Origin: Chryseobacterium sp. ISL-80
Lineage (GTDB): Bacteria; Bacillota; Bacilli; Bacillales; Cytobacillaceae
Assembly: GCA_018613055.1 (NCBI GenBank)
Contig: JAGGQZ010000028.1
Span: 1 to 53,496 of the forward strand
DNA length: 53,496 nt
Reading direction: 5' to 3'
Shown here one piece after another: positions 41,507 through 49,593 of this stretch (positions are counted from its first letter, which is position 1; each line of letters opens with the position of its first letter). The notes below the pieces were generated by a model. That model was not told the origin of the DNA. It saw only the letters and a list, made by a program, of their open reading frames with translations, and searched no databases. The position numbers were made by a program, and so were the translations under genes.

Positions 41507-41605
41507 TGCCCCCCTCTTTCCTGCTTCTAATCCAGGTCACCTGGTTATATTCATCGCTGGACAGGCATATTATTTACTGTAATTTGACCAAAAGGAGTTA
41601 TCAAA

Positions 41606-41923
41606 TTGATCCGTATATTAGGATTATCCGTTCTCATGCTATTCTGTATCTATCTGGTTTATGCCTATCCCCAAATTGCACAAAAAAATGTTGATGTCGA
41701 GACGAACGCCACTGTCCAGGAAGACCCGGAAACGAATGAAGACATTTTTGAGAGCATCATACCTGATTTTGAGTACCTGCACGAAGAAGCGCTTGATAAA
41801 GAAGTAGACGGATATGTTGTTGTGACCTACAGAGAATACGAAATCCACCGTGACAAGGCAGGCAACATCATAAAACAAATTCCAACCTCAAACTATGAGT
41901 ATATAAGATATAGAAGCTACTAA
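41606..41923 (+). CDS. Small membrane-anchored protein
   Basis: This 105-residue protein has one N-terminal membrane helix (ILGLSVLMLFCIYLVYAY) and an acidic outer part (VQEDPETNEDIFESIIPDFEY) that ends in a Tyr-rich tail (NYEYIRYRSY). The TTG at 41606 is eight bases after AAGGAG. No family is recognised. Confidence 0.65.
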   Translation: MIRILGLSVLMLFCIYLVYAYPQIAQKNVDVETNATVQEDPETNEDIFESIIPDFEYLHEEALDKEVDGYVVVTYREYEIHRDKAGNIIKQIPTSNYEYIRYRSY

Positions 41924-41928
41924 TTCTG

Positions 41929-41955
41929 GGCAAAGGCTTATCTTTGCCTATTTTT
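41929..41955 (+). terminator. Terminator after small membrane protein
   Basis: GGCAAAG and CTTTGCC pair around six bases and TATTTTTATTT follows. Confidence 0.8.
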
Positions 41956-41977
41956 ATTTGAGCAAATAGCTCCTCCC

Positions 41978-42583
41978 TTATTGAGCACCTCTGCTGAAAA
42001 TTCTTACTCCATTCGGATCCTCTGCCTGTTTTACCGGAAAGTTCTCCATAACGGCTTCCCGGATGGTTACGGCATTGCCGATTATCGTATGTAAATGGTT
42101 CACAGACTTTCCGAACAAATTTAGAATATCGTCTGCCAAGCCTTCTATTTTCGTTTCCACTGTTAACGTTTCAATTTTAGCATCCATTGAATCTACCAAA
42201 TCTTCGTGTGTCTGTAGCTCTATTCGAAAATCATATGGTGTCGTTATAAAAGTTCTTCGTTGGCCACAATCCACTTTCCAGTCCATTTTTTCTGCATTTT
42301 TGCAGATGGTTTCTTGTTCCTTTTCTGATACGAGAAAGCCGATATGGTCAAACATGACTTTTTTTCCATATCCAAAAGTGATGTTGATGCTGCCCTTCCT
42401 CGCTTCTATAATCCGAAAAAGCACCCTTTTCTCCCGAAAGTCTTCCCATTTTAGCGGTGGATTAAAGTTCTGAAATTCCCCCTGGTATTTTCCGATTCGC
42501 TGAACGATTCGAAAGCCGTGGTCTTCATAAAATTTTTCTGTCTCTTCTACGAATGGCGTCCAAAAATGATAATGGAAAAGCAA
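41978..42583 (-). CDS. VOC/glyoxalase-like protein
   Basis: The 201-residue protein has a vicinal-oxygen-chelate pattern: LFHYHFWTPFVEETEKFYEDHGFRIV at the start, VMFDHIGFLV in the middle and FRIELQTHEDL. The TTG at 42583 is the likely start since AGAGGTGG lies upstream; the frame is open into the YkvA gene but that part is unrelated. Enzyme class and substrate are uncertain. Half of the ligands expected for a single-domain dimer are present. Confidence 0.65.
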   Translation of the reverse strand: MLFHYHFWTPFVEETEKFYEDHGFRIVQRIGKYQGEFQNFNPPLKWEDFREKRVLFRIIEARKGSINITFGYGKKVMFDHIGFLVSEKEQETICKNAEKMDWKVDCGQRRTFITTPYDFRIELQTHEDLVDSMDAKIETLTVETKIEGLADDILNLFGKSVNHLHTIIGNAVTIREAVMENFPVKQAEDPNGVRIFSRGAQ

Positions 42584-42621
42584 AGTACCACCTCTTATTT
42601 TGTTTTTGTCACCAAGATACC

Positions 42622-43008
42622 CTAACTGGATTGAACAAATAGACCAACCACCCAATAAATAACGGCTGCCCACAACAATAAAATCATCGCTGCTGCCAGC
42701 CAATTCTTCTTTTTCACCCTGCCAGTTGCAGCCACTTTTTCACGTGATTCCTGAATGACGTGGTCAGGAAGCAGTTTTAACAGAATCGCAATTCCCAGTG
42801 GTACGAGAATGAGGTCATCCAGATAACCGAGGACTGGTATAAAATCTGGAATTAAATCAATCGGGCTGAATGCATAGGCGACTACGATCAATGCGAACAG
42901 CTTGATATAAAATGGTGTATCCGGGTGTTTGTAAGCTTCTGCAACAACAAAGATATCTTCTTTGAGTTTTTTCATCCGCACTTTGAAATGTTCCATCGCC
43001 TTTCTCAT
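42622..43008 (-). CDS. YkvA/DUF1232 membrane protein
   Basis: This 128-residue protein has the DUF1232 signature AYAFSPIDLIPDFIPVLGYL followed by DDLILVPLGIAILLKLLP. Two to three hydrophobic segments are present, the last being AAMILLLWAAVIYWVVGLF. YkvA-type proteins are membrane proteins without known function. The ATG at 43008 is the likely start; the VOC gene follows 38 bases later on the same strand and may be co-transcribed. Confidence 0.85.
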   Translation of the reverse strand: MRKAMEHFKVRMKKLKEDIFVVAEAYKHPDTPFYIKLFALIVVAYAFSPIDLIPDFIPVLGYLDDLILVPLGIAILLKLLPDHVIQESREKVAATGRVKKKNWLAAAMILLLWAAVIYWVVGLFVQSS

Positions 43009-43049
43009 TGATGTCCTCCCCTCTAACTATTTCATCCTATTTACAATAG

Positions 43050-43079
43050 CATAAATAGAGCCTGGCACAATGTCCAGGC
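43050..43079 (-). terminator. Terminator of class V aminotransferase-like gene
   Basis: GCCTGG and CCAGGC pair around eight bases and the minus strand continues TCTATTTATGC. Confidence 0.6.
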
Positions 43080-43132
43080 CCTCCCATTTTAGAGTGCATC
43101 TTTTGTTTCAAATGGATTACAGTCTTTAATTG

Positions 43133-44386
43133 TTAAAAACTTACGGCATTCTTTTGATGTTGTTCAATATAAGCTTTCAGGCCCGCTTTGAACTGCTGGA
43201 TTTCTTCTTTTGTATTATAAGGGGCCAGCCCGATTCGCACCCAACCGCCTGATGGATGGACATCCAACACCTCAGCCATCGTGGATGCATAGAAGTCTCC
43301 ATCTGCAACACACATATTGTAATTTTTGGCGAGCCATGCAGTGACCTCCCGTGACTGATGTCCCTCTATCGTAAAAGCAAATGTCGGCGTTCTGCGGCCT
43401 GATTTTGCCCGATACAGCGTCACTCCTGGCAGGCTTCTCAGAAAGTTCTCCACTTCGGCTGCAAGCTCTTGCTCATATTCATCAATCGCATGCATACCGG
43501 CCAGCAATCGTTCTCTTCTCGTCTCTCCATGGCCCAATTCTTCAATGAACTGGATGGCACCCATCACCCCGGCAATGCCTTCATGATTTTGAGTACCTGT
43601 CTCAAGCTTATAAGGAATCTCTGCAGGTGCCGGCTTCAGCTTGTAAACCGGCAGTTTTTCAAAAAGACTCTCCCTAACAACAGCAATCCCGACATGCGGC
43701 CCAAAAAACTTGTATGCCGAGCACAAAAGAATGTCACAACCCAACTTCTGAACATCGATTGCTAAGTGTGGTACACCATGAACGGCATCGACAACCGCCA
43801 GTGCCCCTACCTCTTTCGCCCGTTTTATTACCCGACGCAGATCAGTCACAGTCCCGGTAACATTCGATGACATTCCTACCGCGACCAGCTTCGTTTTTGG
43901 GGTAACAACCTGATACAACTCATCCAGCTTCAGACTGTACGTTTCTGGATCAAGCTTCAGGAATTTAACTTCTGCTCCTCGGTCCCTTGCCAAGGTAATC
44001 CATGGATCTACATTTGCACGATGGTCGAGCTCGGTGACGACTATCTCGTCGCCTTCATTGATGAAGCCAGCCAGACTACGTGCAATCGCAAAGGCATGCG
44101 TGGTCATGTTTGCGCCAAAGGCCACTTCATTCACCTGACATCCAAGCAAATCCGCCACTGCATCCCTCGCTTTATCCAGCATTGCATCCGTGTCGGCACT
44201 GGTATTAAAGGTTCCATGGAGATTCGCCATCCCGTTCCTTATGTATCGATACATCGATTCGAGCGCATAATCAACCATCTGCGTCCCGCCTGGCCCGTCA
44301 AAATAAATGACTTGCCGGCCATCATCACTGCGGCTCAAAGACGGAAACCTCTCCCTCACCAGCTCAATTGGAAACTTATCAGCCAA
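43133..44386 (-). CDS. Cysteine desulfurase-like class V aminotransferase
   Basis: This 417-residue PLP protein has IYFDGPGGTQMVDYAL, ANMTTHAFAIARSLA, TELDHRANVDPW, VVDAVHGVPHLAIDV and the PLP lysine in CSAYKFFGPH. It is close to the cysteine-desulfurase-like branch (type VMC), not to housekeeping IscS or SufS. A catalytic desulfurase Cys in the usual place is not evident near the C-terminus, though KNYNMCVADGD contains one. The start is TTG after GAGGGAG. It lies next to the peptide cluster, but a terminator and a gene fragment separate them. Confidence 0.8.
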   Translation of the reverse strand: MADKFPIELVRERFPSLSRSDDGRQVIYFDGPGGTQMVDYALESMYRYIRNGMANLHGTFNTSADTDAMLDKARDAVADLLGCQVNEVAFGANMTTHAFAIARSLAGFINEGDEIVVTELDHRANVDPWITLARDRGAEVKFLKLDPETYSLKLDELYQVVTPKTKLVAVGMSSNVTGTVTDLRRVIKRAKEVGALAVVDAVHGVPHLAIDVQKLGCDILLCSAYKFFGPHVGIAVVRESLFEKLPVYKLKPAPAEIPYKLETGTQNHEGIAGVMGAIQFIEELGHGETRRERLLAGMHAIDEYEQELAAEVENFLRSLPGVTLYRAKSGRRTPTFAFTIEGHQSREVTAWLAKNYNMCVADGDFYASTMAEVLDVHPSGGWVRIGLAPYNTKEEIQQFKAGLKAYIEQHQKNAVSF

Positions 44387-44450
44387 CCTTATCACTCCCT
44401 CAGCTAAAATATACACCTATTATGTCATAATATTCTAACAATGACATCTA

Positions 44451-44477
44451 AAACCCTTCGACAAGCGAAGGGTTTTA
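44451..44477. terminator. Hairpin between aminotransferase and fragment
   Basis: AAACCCTTCG and CGAAGGGTTT form a perfect 10-bp stem around five bases, with a TTTTAG on one side. It could end the minus-strand transcript of the gene fragment. Confidence 0.7.
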
Positions 44478-44482
44478 GTCAA

Positions 44483-44662
44483 TTATTTTTCACTTTTGTA
44501 AATCAGTTTTCCGTCAGAAGAGTAGGCTGATACAATTCCGCGCTCTTCTTTCACATCCCGCCTATCAAACGAAAGATACCAAAAAGTTCTTTTGTTATTC
44601 TGAATGATTTCTGCATCCTTCTCGGGATTTGTATATTCAACCTTTATTTTGAAAATCTGTAC
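44483..44662 (-). pseudogene. C-terminal fragment of a small protein
   Basis: An open stretch reads VQIFKIKVEYTNPEKDAEII and then RTFWYLSFDRRDVKEE and SSDGKLIYKSEK before a stop. It is preceded by an in-frame stop and has no start codon or ribosome-binding site. The composition is protein-like, so this is probably the 3' remnant of a deleted gene. It lies between the Cys-rich small protein and the aminotransferase. Confidence 0.5.
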
Positions 44663-44689
44663 TTATTTTAACCTACGGAACTTTGCCAT

Positions 44690-44722
44690 AAAAAAGAAAG
44701 ACCAAATCGATTACGATTTGGC
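44690..44722 (-). terminator. Terminator of Cys-rich small-protein gene
   Basis: CCAAATCG and CGATTTGG pair around four bases; the minus strand then reads TCTTTCTTTTTT. Confidence 0.9.
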
Positions 44723-44735
44723 CTGGCTGAATCAC

Positions 44736-44990
44736 TTATTCCTCTTCTGGTGTGACCGGACAGACTAAATAACAAAACCCGCTCTCCGTACAAACAATCT
44801 CACAATCATCAAATGGCTCTTCGCCTGTTCCATAGCAGGCTAAAAAGTAAACTGGTCCCACACGTACCAAAACACAATCATCAGGCACTTCACTAACTGG
44901 AATGATCTCTAATCTGGGTAAAGGCACTCTGCTGACATTCCGGTCACAAAACAAATCAGAAATATCCCCTATATGATTTTTTCTCTTCAT
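44736..44990 (-). CDS. Cys-rich small protein, paralogue 2 (C-x3-C-x5-C-x3-C)
   Basis: The 84-residue product has MKRKNHIGDISDLFCD at the start, then LPRLEIIPVSEVPDDCVLV and four C-terminal cysteines spaced C-x3-C-x5-C-x3-C, and an acidic end TPEEE. The block LxIIPVSxxPDD and the cysteine spacing are shared with the gene at 38904. There is no signal peptide. GGAGGTGAGAAG precedes the ATG, and this Shine-Dalgarno is inside a perfect mRNA hairpin. It lies about 1.1 kb downstream of the SagB-type gene. It could be a modified peptide, a metal protein or a spore component; there is no known family to decide. Confidence 0.75.
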   Translation of the reverse strand: MKRKNHIGDISDLFCDRNVSRVPLPRLEIIPVSEVPDDCVLVRVGPVYFLACYGTGEEPFDDCEIVCTESGFCYLVCPVTPEEE

Positions 44991-44995
44991 CTTCT

Positions 44996-45026
44996 CACCT
45001 CCATGTTACCATGTTATTCATGGAGG
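44996..45026 (-). promoter_or_regulatory. mRNA hairpin that buries a Shine-Dalgarno
   Basis: In the minus-strand RNA CCTCCATG pairs with CATGGAGG over 8 bp, around a 13-base loop. The right arm contains the GGAGG of the downstream small-protein gene, with the ATG ten bases later. The stem would block ribosome access until it is opened by a ligand, protein, second RNA or temperature. Confidence 0.6.
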
Positions 45027-45085
45027 AAGACAAGGGTATGGATGTTCGTCCGGATTGGACCTATGTCATCATAGAGAAAACAGGA

Positions 45086-45847
45086 TTATGACACCAAATA
45101 TGAAATGACATCGGAAATTCGCTGTTTAAAAGCTGTGTAATGATGCCCAGCCCCTTCAATCACTTTCAATTCTGCCTGTATTTCTTTCTGTTCGATAATC
45201 GAAAAAACCGCTTTGTTGGTTTCGAGAAAAGGTACTGCGAGTTTTTCGCCGCCTTCATTTGTACCGCAATCTAAATAGATTTTTTCCAGTGAAGTTAAAT
45301 CCGTTTCCTTCAACAACTTCTCAATCTCTTCCTGATTCCGGTAAAAACCTGAAGAAAGTCCAGCCACTCTTTTAAAAATATTAGGATATGTGCATGCAGC
45401 ATAAACTGAAATCAAACTCCCTAATGAAATGCCGGCCATATAGGTTTCATTTGGGTTGGAAGGATATTCCGAGTCAATCAATGGCTTTAATTCGTTCACA
45501 ATGAACGAGATATAATTCTTCCCTTTCCCGCCTTCGGTACTCGGTTTGCCAAGCAGCTTTGTTGTATACTCCCCATTCTTCCAGGGACAATATTCATTGA
45601 TTCGCTCCGAAGATTTTTGGTCAATCGCCACTACCATCAGCTCGATCTGTTTCTTTTCCAAAAGCTTATCCAGATCCAGCCCGACACCGCCGATTGCCTC
45701 TTCATCACCAAATACATTTTGTCCATCATGCATGTATAACACCGGATACCGTTTGCCATTCGCTGCGGTTGGAACATATACCCGGATTCTTCTTGCCTCG
45801 CCAAACAATGAAACTTCAAAACTATTGATCATCATAAGAACACTCAT
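45086..45847 (-). CDS. Alpha/beta hydrolase, esterase D/Fes-like
   Basis: This 253-residue protein has the putative esterase pattern VSLFGEARRIRVYVPTAANG, PVLYMHDGQNVFG, the nucleophile elbow MAGISLGSLIS and a late EGAGHHYTAF with the catalytic His. It matches the Fes/enterochelin esterase or YbbA fold. The start is uncertain: ATG at 45847 gives the usual domain length, but the frame is open for 63 more codons and no site has a clear Shine-Dalgarno. It lies between SagB-type and small-protein genes, but a terminator precedes it. A role in the peptide pathway is possible, not shown. Confidence 0.7.
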   Translation of the reverse strand: MSVLMMINSFEVSLFGEARRIRVYVPTAANGKRYPVLYMHDGQNVFGDEEAIGGVGLDLDKLLEKKQIELMVVAIDQKSSERINEYCPWKNGEYTTKLLGKPSTEGGKGKNYISFIVNELKPLIDSEYPSNPNETYMAGISLGSLISVYAACTYPNIFKRVAGLSSGFYRNQEEIEKLLKETDLTSLEKIYLDCGTNEGGEKLAVPFLETNKAVFSIIEQKEIQAELKVIEGAGHHYTAFKQRISDVISYLVS

Positions 45848-46028
45848 CTCATTATTTTTTAAAGAAAATTTTACCATAACGAATTCATTATAACCATAAA
45901 ATCTTATGTATCCAGGAGGAAAGGCTATTGTCAACATTTTATTGATTATAAAAAAATGGGAATCACCCATCATCAAGATATCCCCTTTGATGCTGGAGTC
46001 ATTACCGATCCCGATGAGCAATGAAGAA

Positions 46029-46063
46029 AGCTGCACCAGCGTGACTGCTGGTGCAGTTTTTTT
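46029..46063. terminator. Terminator after SagB-type gene
   Basis: CTGCACCAGC and GCTGGTGCAG form a perfect 10-bp stem. The T7 run is on the plus strand; the minus strand has CTTTCTTC, so it works in both directions but better for a plus-strand transcript. Confidence 0.75.
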
Positions 46064-46081
46064 ATCACAAAAGTTCTTCTA

Positions 46082-47632
46082 CTAACTATGCAAACTTCCT
46101 TTTAACCACGGCCTCGGGCGGAAGTTACCGATTGGAATTCGAATCAGGCTTGTTTGTTCACTCATTTCGTAAAGCTGATCCGCCATGCTTGCATTGAAGC
46201 CAAGCAGAGGATGACCTCCCAGTCCCAGAGCGGAGGATGTTAAAAGCAATCTTTGCACGAGCATGCCTGCTTCCATTTGTAAGATCCGGTAGCCCCTGTA
46301 TCCCAGTTCTTTCTGGTAAAATTCCATATTGCCTGCAACGTGCAGGCAAAGCGGCACCTGCTGCAGATTAACGTTATCAAAGGACAAACCTGACTGTAAG
46401 AGCAGACGATGATCTCCTTGCTGGATTTCTAGTAATCTATGTTCCCTGCTATCGTAATGATAGGCCCCGTTCGGGATACCTTCAACATTATAGAGACAGC
46501 TATAGACTGAAACCTTGGGTTCTTGACCGAAAAAAATGTCGTCCACATCATTGCGGTAATGAAACGAAGTTAACGATTCCTTCAACAGAACCGCCAACTG
46601 CTCCTGACTTATGCGTGATAAAACAAAATCCATCTCTGGTGAAAAGCGTTTTTTGCTTACTTCTGCCAGATCATATGGTAATGATTCTGTTTGTGGAAGA
46701 TGAATCACTCGGTTTCGGCGGTCTTCATAAGAGCGGTTTCTAAGCCGCGTAAAAGAGGCGGTTGATTCGAATTTTGCTGCATCATTCATTTCGATTAATT
46801 TATGGAATTCCAGAACGTTTTTAGACCTTTCTACACGCTCAAAAACCACTGGCTTCAACTCTTTTTTTAGCGTATCTGCGGTTATATGCGTTCCGATGCC
46901 GCTCCCAGTCCAGTTTGTCGGCTCTACCGACAGCGGGATTACCGAATAGATGCTCTCCTCTTGTTCGGATAAACCAAGAAGGTGATTGAGTGCCGAATCC
47001 AAATATTGATAGTAAACCCCGGCAGCAAAACCAAAACGTTTTGCACTTTCCAACAGCTGCCCCATCAGTACGCCGGCATCCAAGCCCTGCAGGCGATAGG
47101 AGAAATTATTGTACTTAAAGAAGTTTTTCCAGAACATAGTGGAGATGAATACTGTGCCGAAGCAGGATGAAAGCTCACAACGTTCTCCTAAGGCAGCGGA
47201 AATGTAGGAATCAAAATTTCCGGCCCGCAACAAGACAAGTCGGTGGTGCGATGGATCATAATGATAGACTCCGTCAGGAAGCCCATTAATCTTCAAATAG
47301 ACATATAGTTCATTAGGATAGAGCGCCCCACCTGAGGGAGCAAACCTTCTGTAGGAATGAATCGGATTTGCTTCCTCCGGAAAAACAGACTCGCTCAGTT
47401 GAGAGATTCCGAAAACATACCAGAGAAAATGACCGATTCCTTTTAAATCTGGACTTGCTGGCATTCTGTATTCCTCGAGGGACAATGGGACCTCCGCAGA
47501 GAGAGGCACAACCGGAAGTCCTTTGTATAGTTTATAGGCTAAAGGTGCATCCTCCCAATTGGGTTCCCAGTTTTCCTGGTTGGCACGATCGATATCAAAA
47601 TGTAAATCCTTCAGAAATTCATCAAGTGTCAT
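46082..47632 (-). CDS. Double SagB-type azoline dehydrogenase
   Basis: The 516-residue protein has two nitroreductase-like SagB domains in one chain. The first (about 80-275) has YRRFAPSGGALYPNELYVYL and LPDGVYHYDPSHHRLVLL. The second (about 345-515) has IPNGAYHYDSREHRLLEIQ and YRGYRILQMEAGMLVQRLLL with LGLGGHPLLGF. SagB enzymes use FMN to oxidise azolines to thiazoles and oxazoles. The duplicated form fits the dehydrogenase of heterocycloanthracin-type clusters. GGAGG is seven bases from the ATG, and it starts 11 bases after the YcaO stop codon, so both genes form one operon. Confidence 0.9.
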   Translation of the reverse strand: MTLDEFLKDLHFDIDRANQENWEPNWEDAPLAYKLYKGLPVVPLSAEVPLSLEEYRMPASPDLKGIGHFLWYVFGISQLSESVFPEEANPIHSYRRFAPSGGALYPNELYVYLKINGLPDGVYHYDPSHHRLVLLRAGNFDSYISAALGERCELSSCFGTVFISTMFWKNFFKYNNFSYRLQGLDAGVLMGQLLESAKRFGFAAGVYYQYLDSALNHLLGLSEQEESIYSVIPLSVEPTNWTGSGIGTHITADTLKKELKPVVFERVERSKNVLEFHKLIEMNDAAKFESTASFTRLRNRSYEDRRNRVIHLPQTESLPYDLAEVSKKRFSPEMDFVLSRISQEQLAVLLKESLTSFHYRNDVDDIFFGQEPKVSVYSCLYNVEGIPNGAYHYDSREHRLLEIQQGDHRLLLQSGLSFDNVNLQQVPLCLHVAGNMEFYQKELGYRGYRILQMEAGMLVQRLLLTSSALGLGGHPLLGFNASMADQLYEMSEQTSLIRIPIGNFRPRPWLKGSLHS

Positions 47633-47643
47633 TCTTGCACCTC

Positions 47644-49593
47644 CTATGGGAACGGATGCGGCAAGTGGTTTAGTTCTTCATATGTCAAAGGTTTCTTTGT
47701 ATAGCCGAGCTGCATCGGGACATGCAGCACCCGATCGAGCCCTTTGAGTCGGGTCAGGTGGTGCCCGAAGGTCATTGGCAGCATTCCGGGTATCATCACT
47801 TTCACACAATTAAGCCCATTTTTCCTCAGTTCCGGAGGGGTCTGATCGACAACGATGACATTGAGGCCCAATTGACGGAATCTCCCAAGAACTTCCTTTA
47901 AATCTTCGGTCAAGTCATCATGACGCGACTCCCAGTTAAATGCATCAGGAAAACTTTGCATTGACCGGCTGTCATCGAACAGGAAGTGCAACCGCTCTTC
48001 AGCCTGCGGAAGTCCGTAAAGCATCCCGTGGTCATCCATTTGCCGCACAAGGTAATCATCTTCAAGCATTTGTAAATACTTTTCCTTATTCTCTTCGAGT
48101 TTCCCATCAAGATTGAGCATCATCCCAGCCAGCTCCTGGATCGCACTCTTGGCAGCCTTCACAGGATCAAGATGGGCCCCTGCTGCACAAATAATGTTCA
48201 ATCCCTTATCCTTTCGGTTCTTCGCCATCGCCCAGACGCTTGGTATGCCATGCTCCATGGTGGCGTTATACAAAAATAATTCATAGCCAGCTACCGCACG
48301 CATGCGCTCTTCCATCAATTGCAGTTCTTCGTCGTCTGCAGAACAAGGATCAAGTCGGGGCAGGTTCAGCTTTGCGTACCATGATAAGAGGAAGGAGTCT
48401 CGCTCGACAACTTCCATAATGCCATAAAAAATCGCCTCTTCCATGCTTCCGCCAAGAGCACAGCCATTTGAAGTTTCATAGACAAATCCAGAGGACCCGC
48501 ATCCCAGACTATAATAGGAGAGCAGCTCAGGCACAAGGATTGGACGATCTTCAGTCAATGAGTAACCCCAGACCCAATCCATCGGCCGTTCGGGATCGAA
48601 TTTCTGAAATGGAAATCCTTGTTTTTCATATTGCTCATCCGCGTGGACGCCAACTTCCAAAGGGTTCAAAGCCTGTGCCTCTAAGTTTCGGTAACTGTCA
48701 TGAACAACTGGGCGTTTACCGCGCGGTTCAAGTCCGCAATGACGCTCAAGGCCTTCCAGGATGGCAGTCAGTTCGCTGTCAGCATAGCATTGTGTCCTTC
48801 CAGCCGTGCCTTCATTGCCACCGGAGATCATCGGCAGATTGACACTGGAATCAGCGAAAGGTGTGACCAAATCATACATTTTGCTGTTTAACAGTCCTGT
48901 CCGGTTGTCAAAATAATCCGCATAGAGGACTTTCTTCAATTCATCCAGCGGTGTAGTGCGGTAGCTGCCGGGGCTGATTTTTGGACTTGAGCTCAGTGAA
49001 ATTTTTGCGAGTTCAGCGGAATCCTCAGGAATCTGACTGCATACCGGGCACAGTGAATCAGCAAGGAGAGAGTGCCATGATCCATTTAATGTCTTTAGGT
49101 CGGTAAAATACATTCTTCCCTCGAGCTGAGACTCTTTCCCTGCAAGGATTTTATCAGTCTCCTCCACAATTACATGTGCGAGCTGCAAGAGTCCGTTTTG
49201 TGTGGCCCATGGATCGCTTGCCATCCCTTCTTTAGCGGCCAGTTTTTGCTTCACTGCCTGCATCTTACTTCGTTCCTGTCCCCCAAGAAGCCTTCTATGA
49301 TCGGCACATTGTGAACATCCTGGAGTACCCGGTCGAACGAGGGGTCCGGCAATGCCTTCTCCAAAGGAAACAAAACCCCTGAGCCATGGGCTCCCTGTCA
49401 TTTTTACGGTTTCTTCAGCCTTTTGATGGGCAGCGGGATTCCACGTATCATGGAGCACCAGGATCAGCTCCGAATTTGCGGGGAGACTATTTTCAAAATC
49501 AGTCCGCCTGAACACCTGGTAACGGGTTGATAACTCTTCCCCCACCCGATCTGCAAGCCTGCCTTCTCCAATAATTACTACGAAGGAACTCAA
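47644..49593 (-). CDS. YcaO cyclodehydratase of TOMM cluster
   Basis: The 649-residue protein has an N-terminal E1-like part with a zinc site (Cys93, Cys96 in CSQC; Cys182, Cys185 in CPVC) and a C-terminal YcaO domain. YcaO motifs are SELTAILEGLERHCG, GCALGGSMEEAIFYGIMEV followed by VERDSF, and the very C-terminus ends in PHPFP, the P-x-P-x-P end needed for catalysis in this family. It uses ATP to cyclise Cys and Ser/Thr to azolines on the precursor. It starts with TTG and overlaps the preceding gene by four bases. Confidence 0.95.
   Translation of the reverse strand: MSSFVVIIGEGRLADRVGEELSTRYQVFRRTDFENSLPANSELILVLHDTWNPAAHQKAEETVKMTGSPWLRGFVSFGEGIAGPLVRPGTPGCSQCADHRRLLGGQERSKMQAVKQKLAAKEGMASDPWATQNGLLQLAHVIVEETDKILAGKESQLEGRMYFTDLKTLNGSWHSLLADSLCPVCSQIPEDSAELAKISLSSSPKISPGSYRTTPLDELKKVLYADYFDNRTGLLNSKMYDLVTPFADSSVNLPMISGGNEGTAGRTQCYADSELTAILEGLERHCGLEPRGKRPVVHDSYRNLEAQALNPLEVGVHADEQYEKQGFPFQKFDPERPMDWVWGYSLTEDRPILVPELLSYYSLGCGSSGFVYETSNGCALGGSMEEAIFYGIMEVVERDSFLLSWYAKLNLPRLDPCSADDEELQLMEERMRAVAGYELFLYNATMEHGIPSVWAMAKNRKDKGLNIICAAGAHLDPVKAAKSAIQELAGMMLNLDGKLEENKEKYLQMLEDDYLVRQMDDHGMLYGLPQAEERLHFLFDDSRSMQSFPDAFNWESRHDDLTEDLKEVLGRFRQLGLNVIVVDQTPPELRKNGLNCVKVMIPGMLPMTFGHHLTRLKGLDRVLHVPMQLGYTKKPLTYEELNHLPHPFP

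Noticed and set aside
43133-44386. Class V aminotransferase as part of the peptide cluster
   Set aside because: It points the same way, but two terminators and a gene fragment lie between, and such an enzyme is not a known part of heterocycloanthracin synthesis.
45870-46025. Plus-strand small frame ending GITHHQDIPFDAGVITDPDEQ before a strong plus-strand terminator
   Set aside because: The terminator suggests a plus transcript, but there is no intact start region and the frame overlaps the uncertain start of the esterase gene. Not enough to call.
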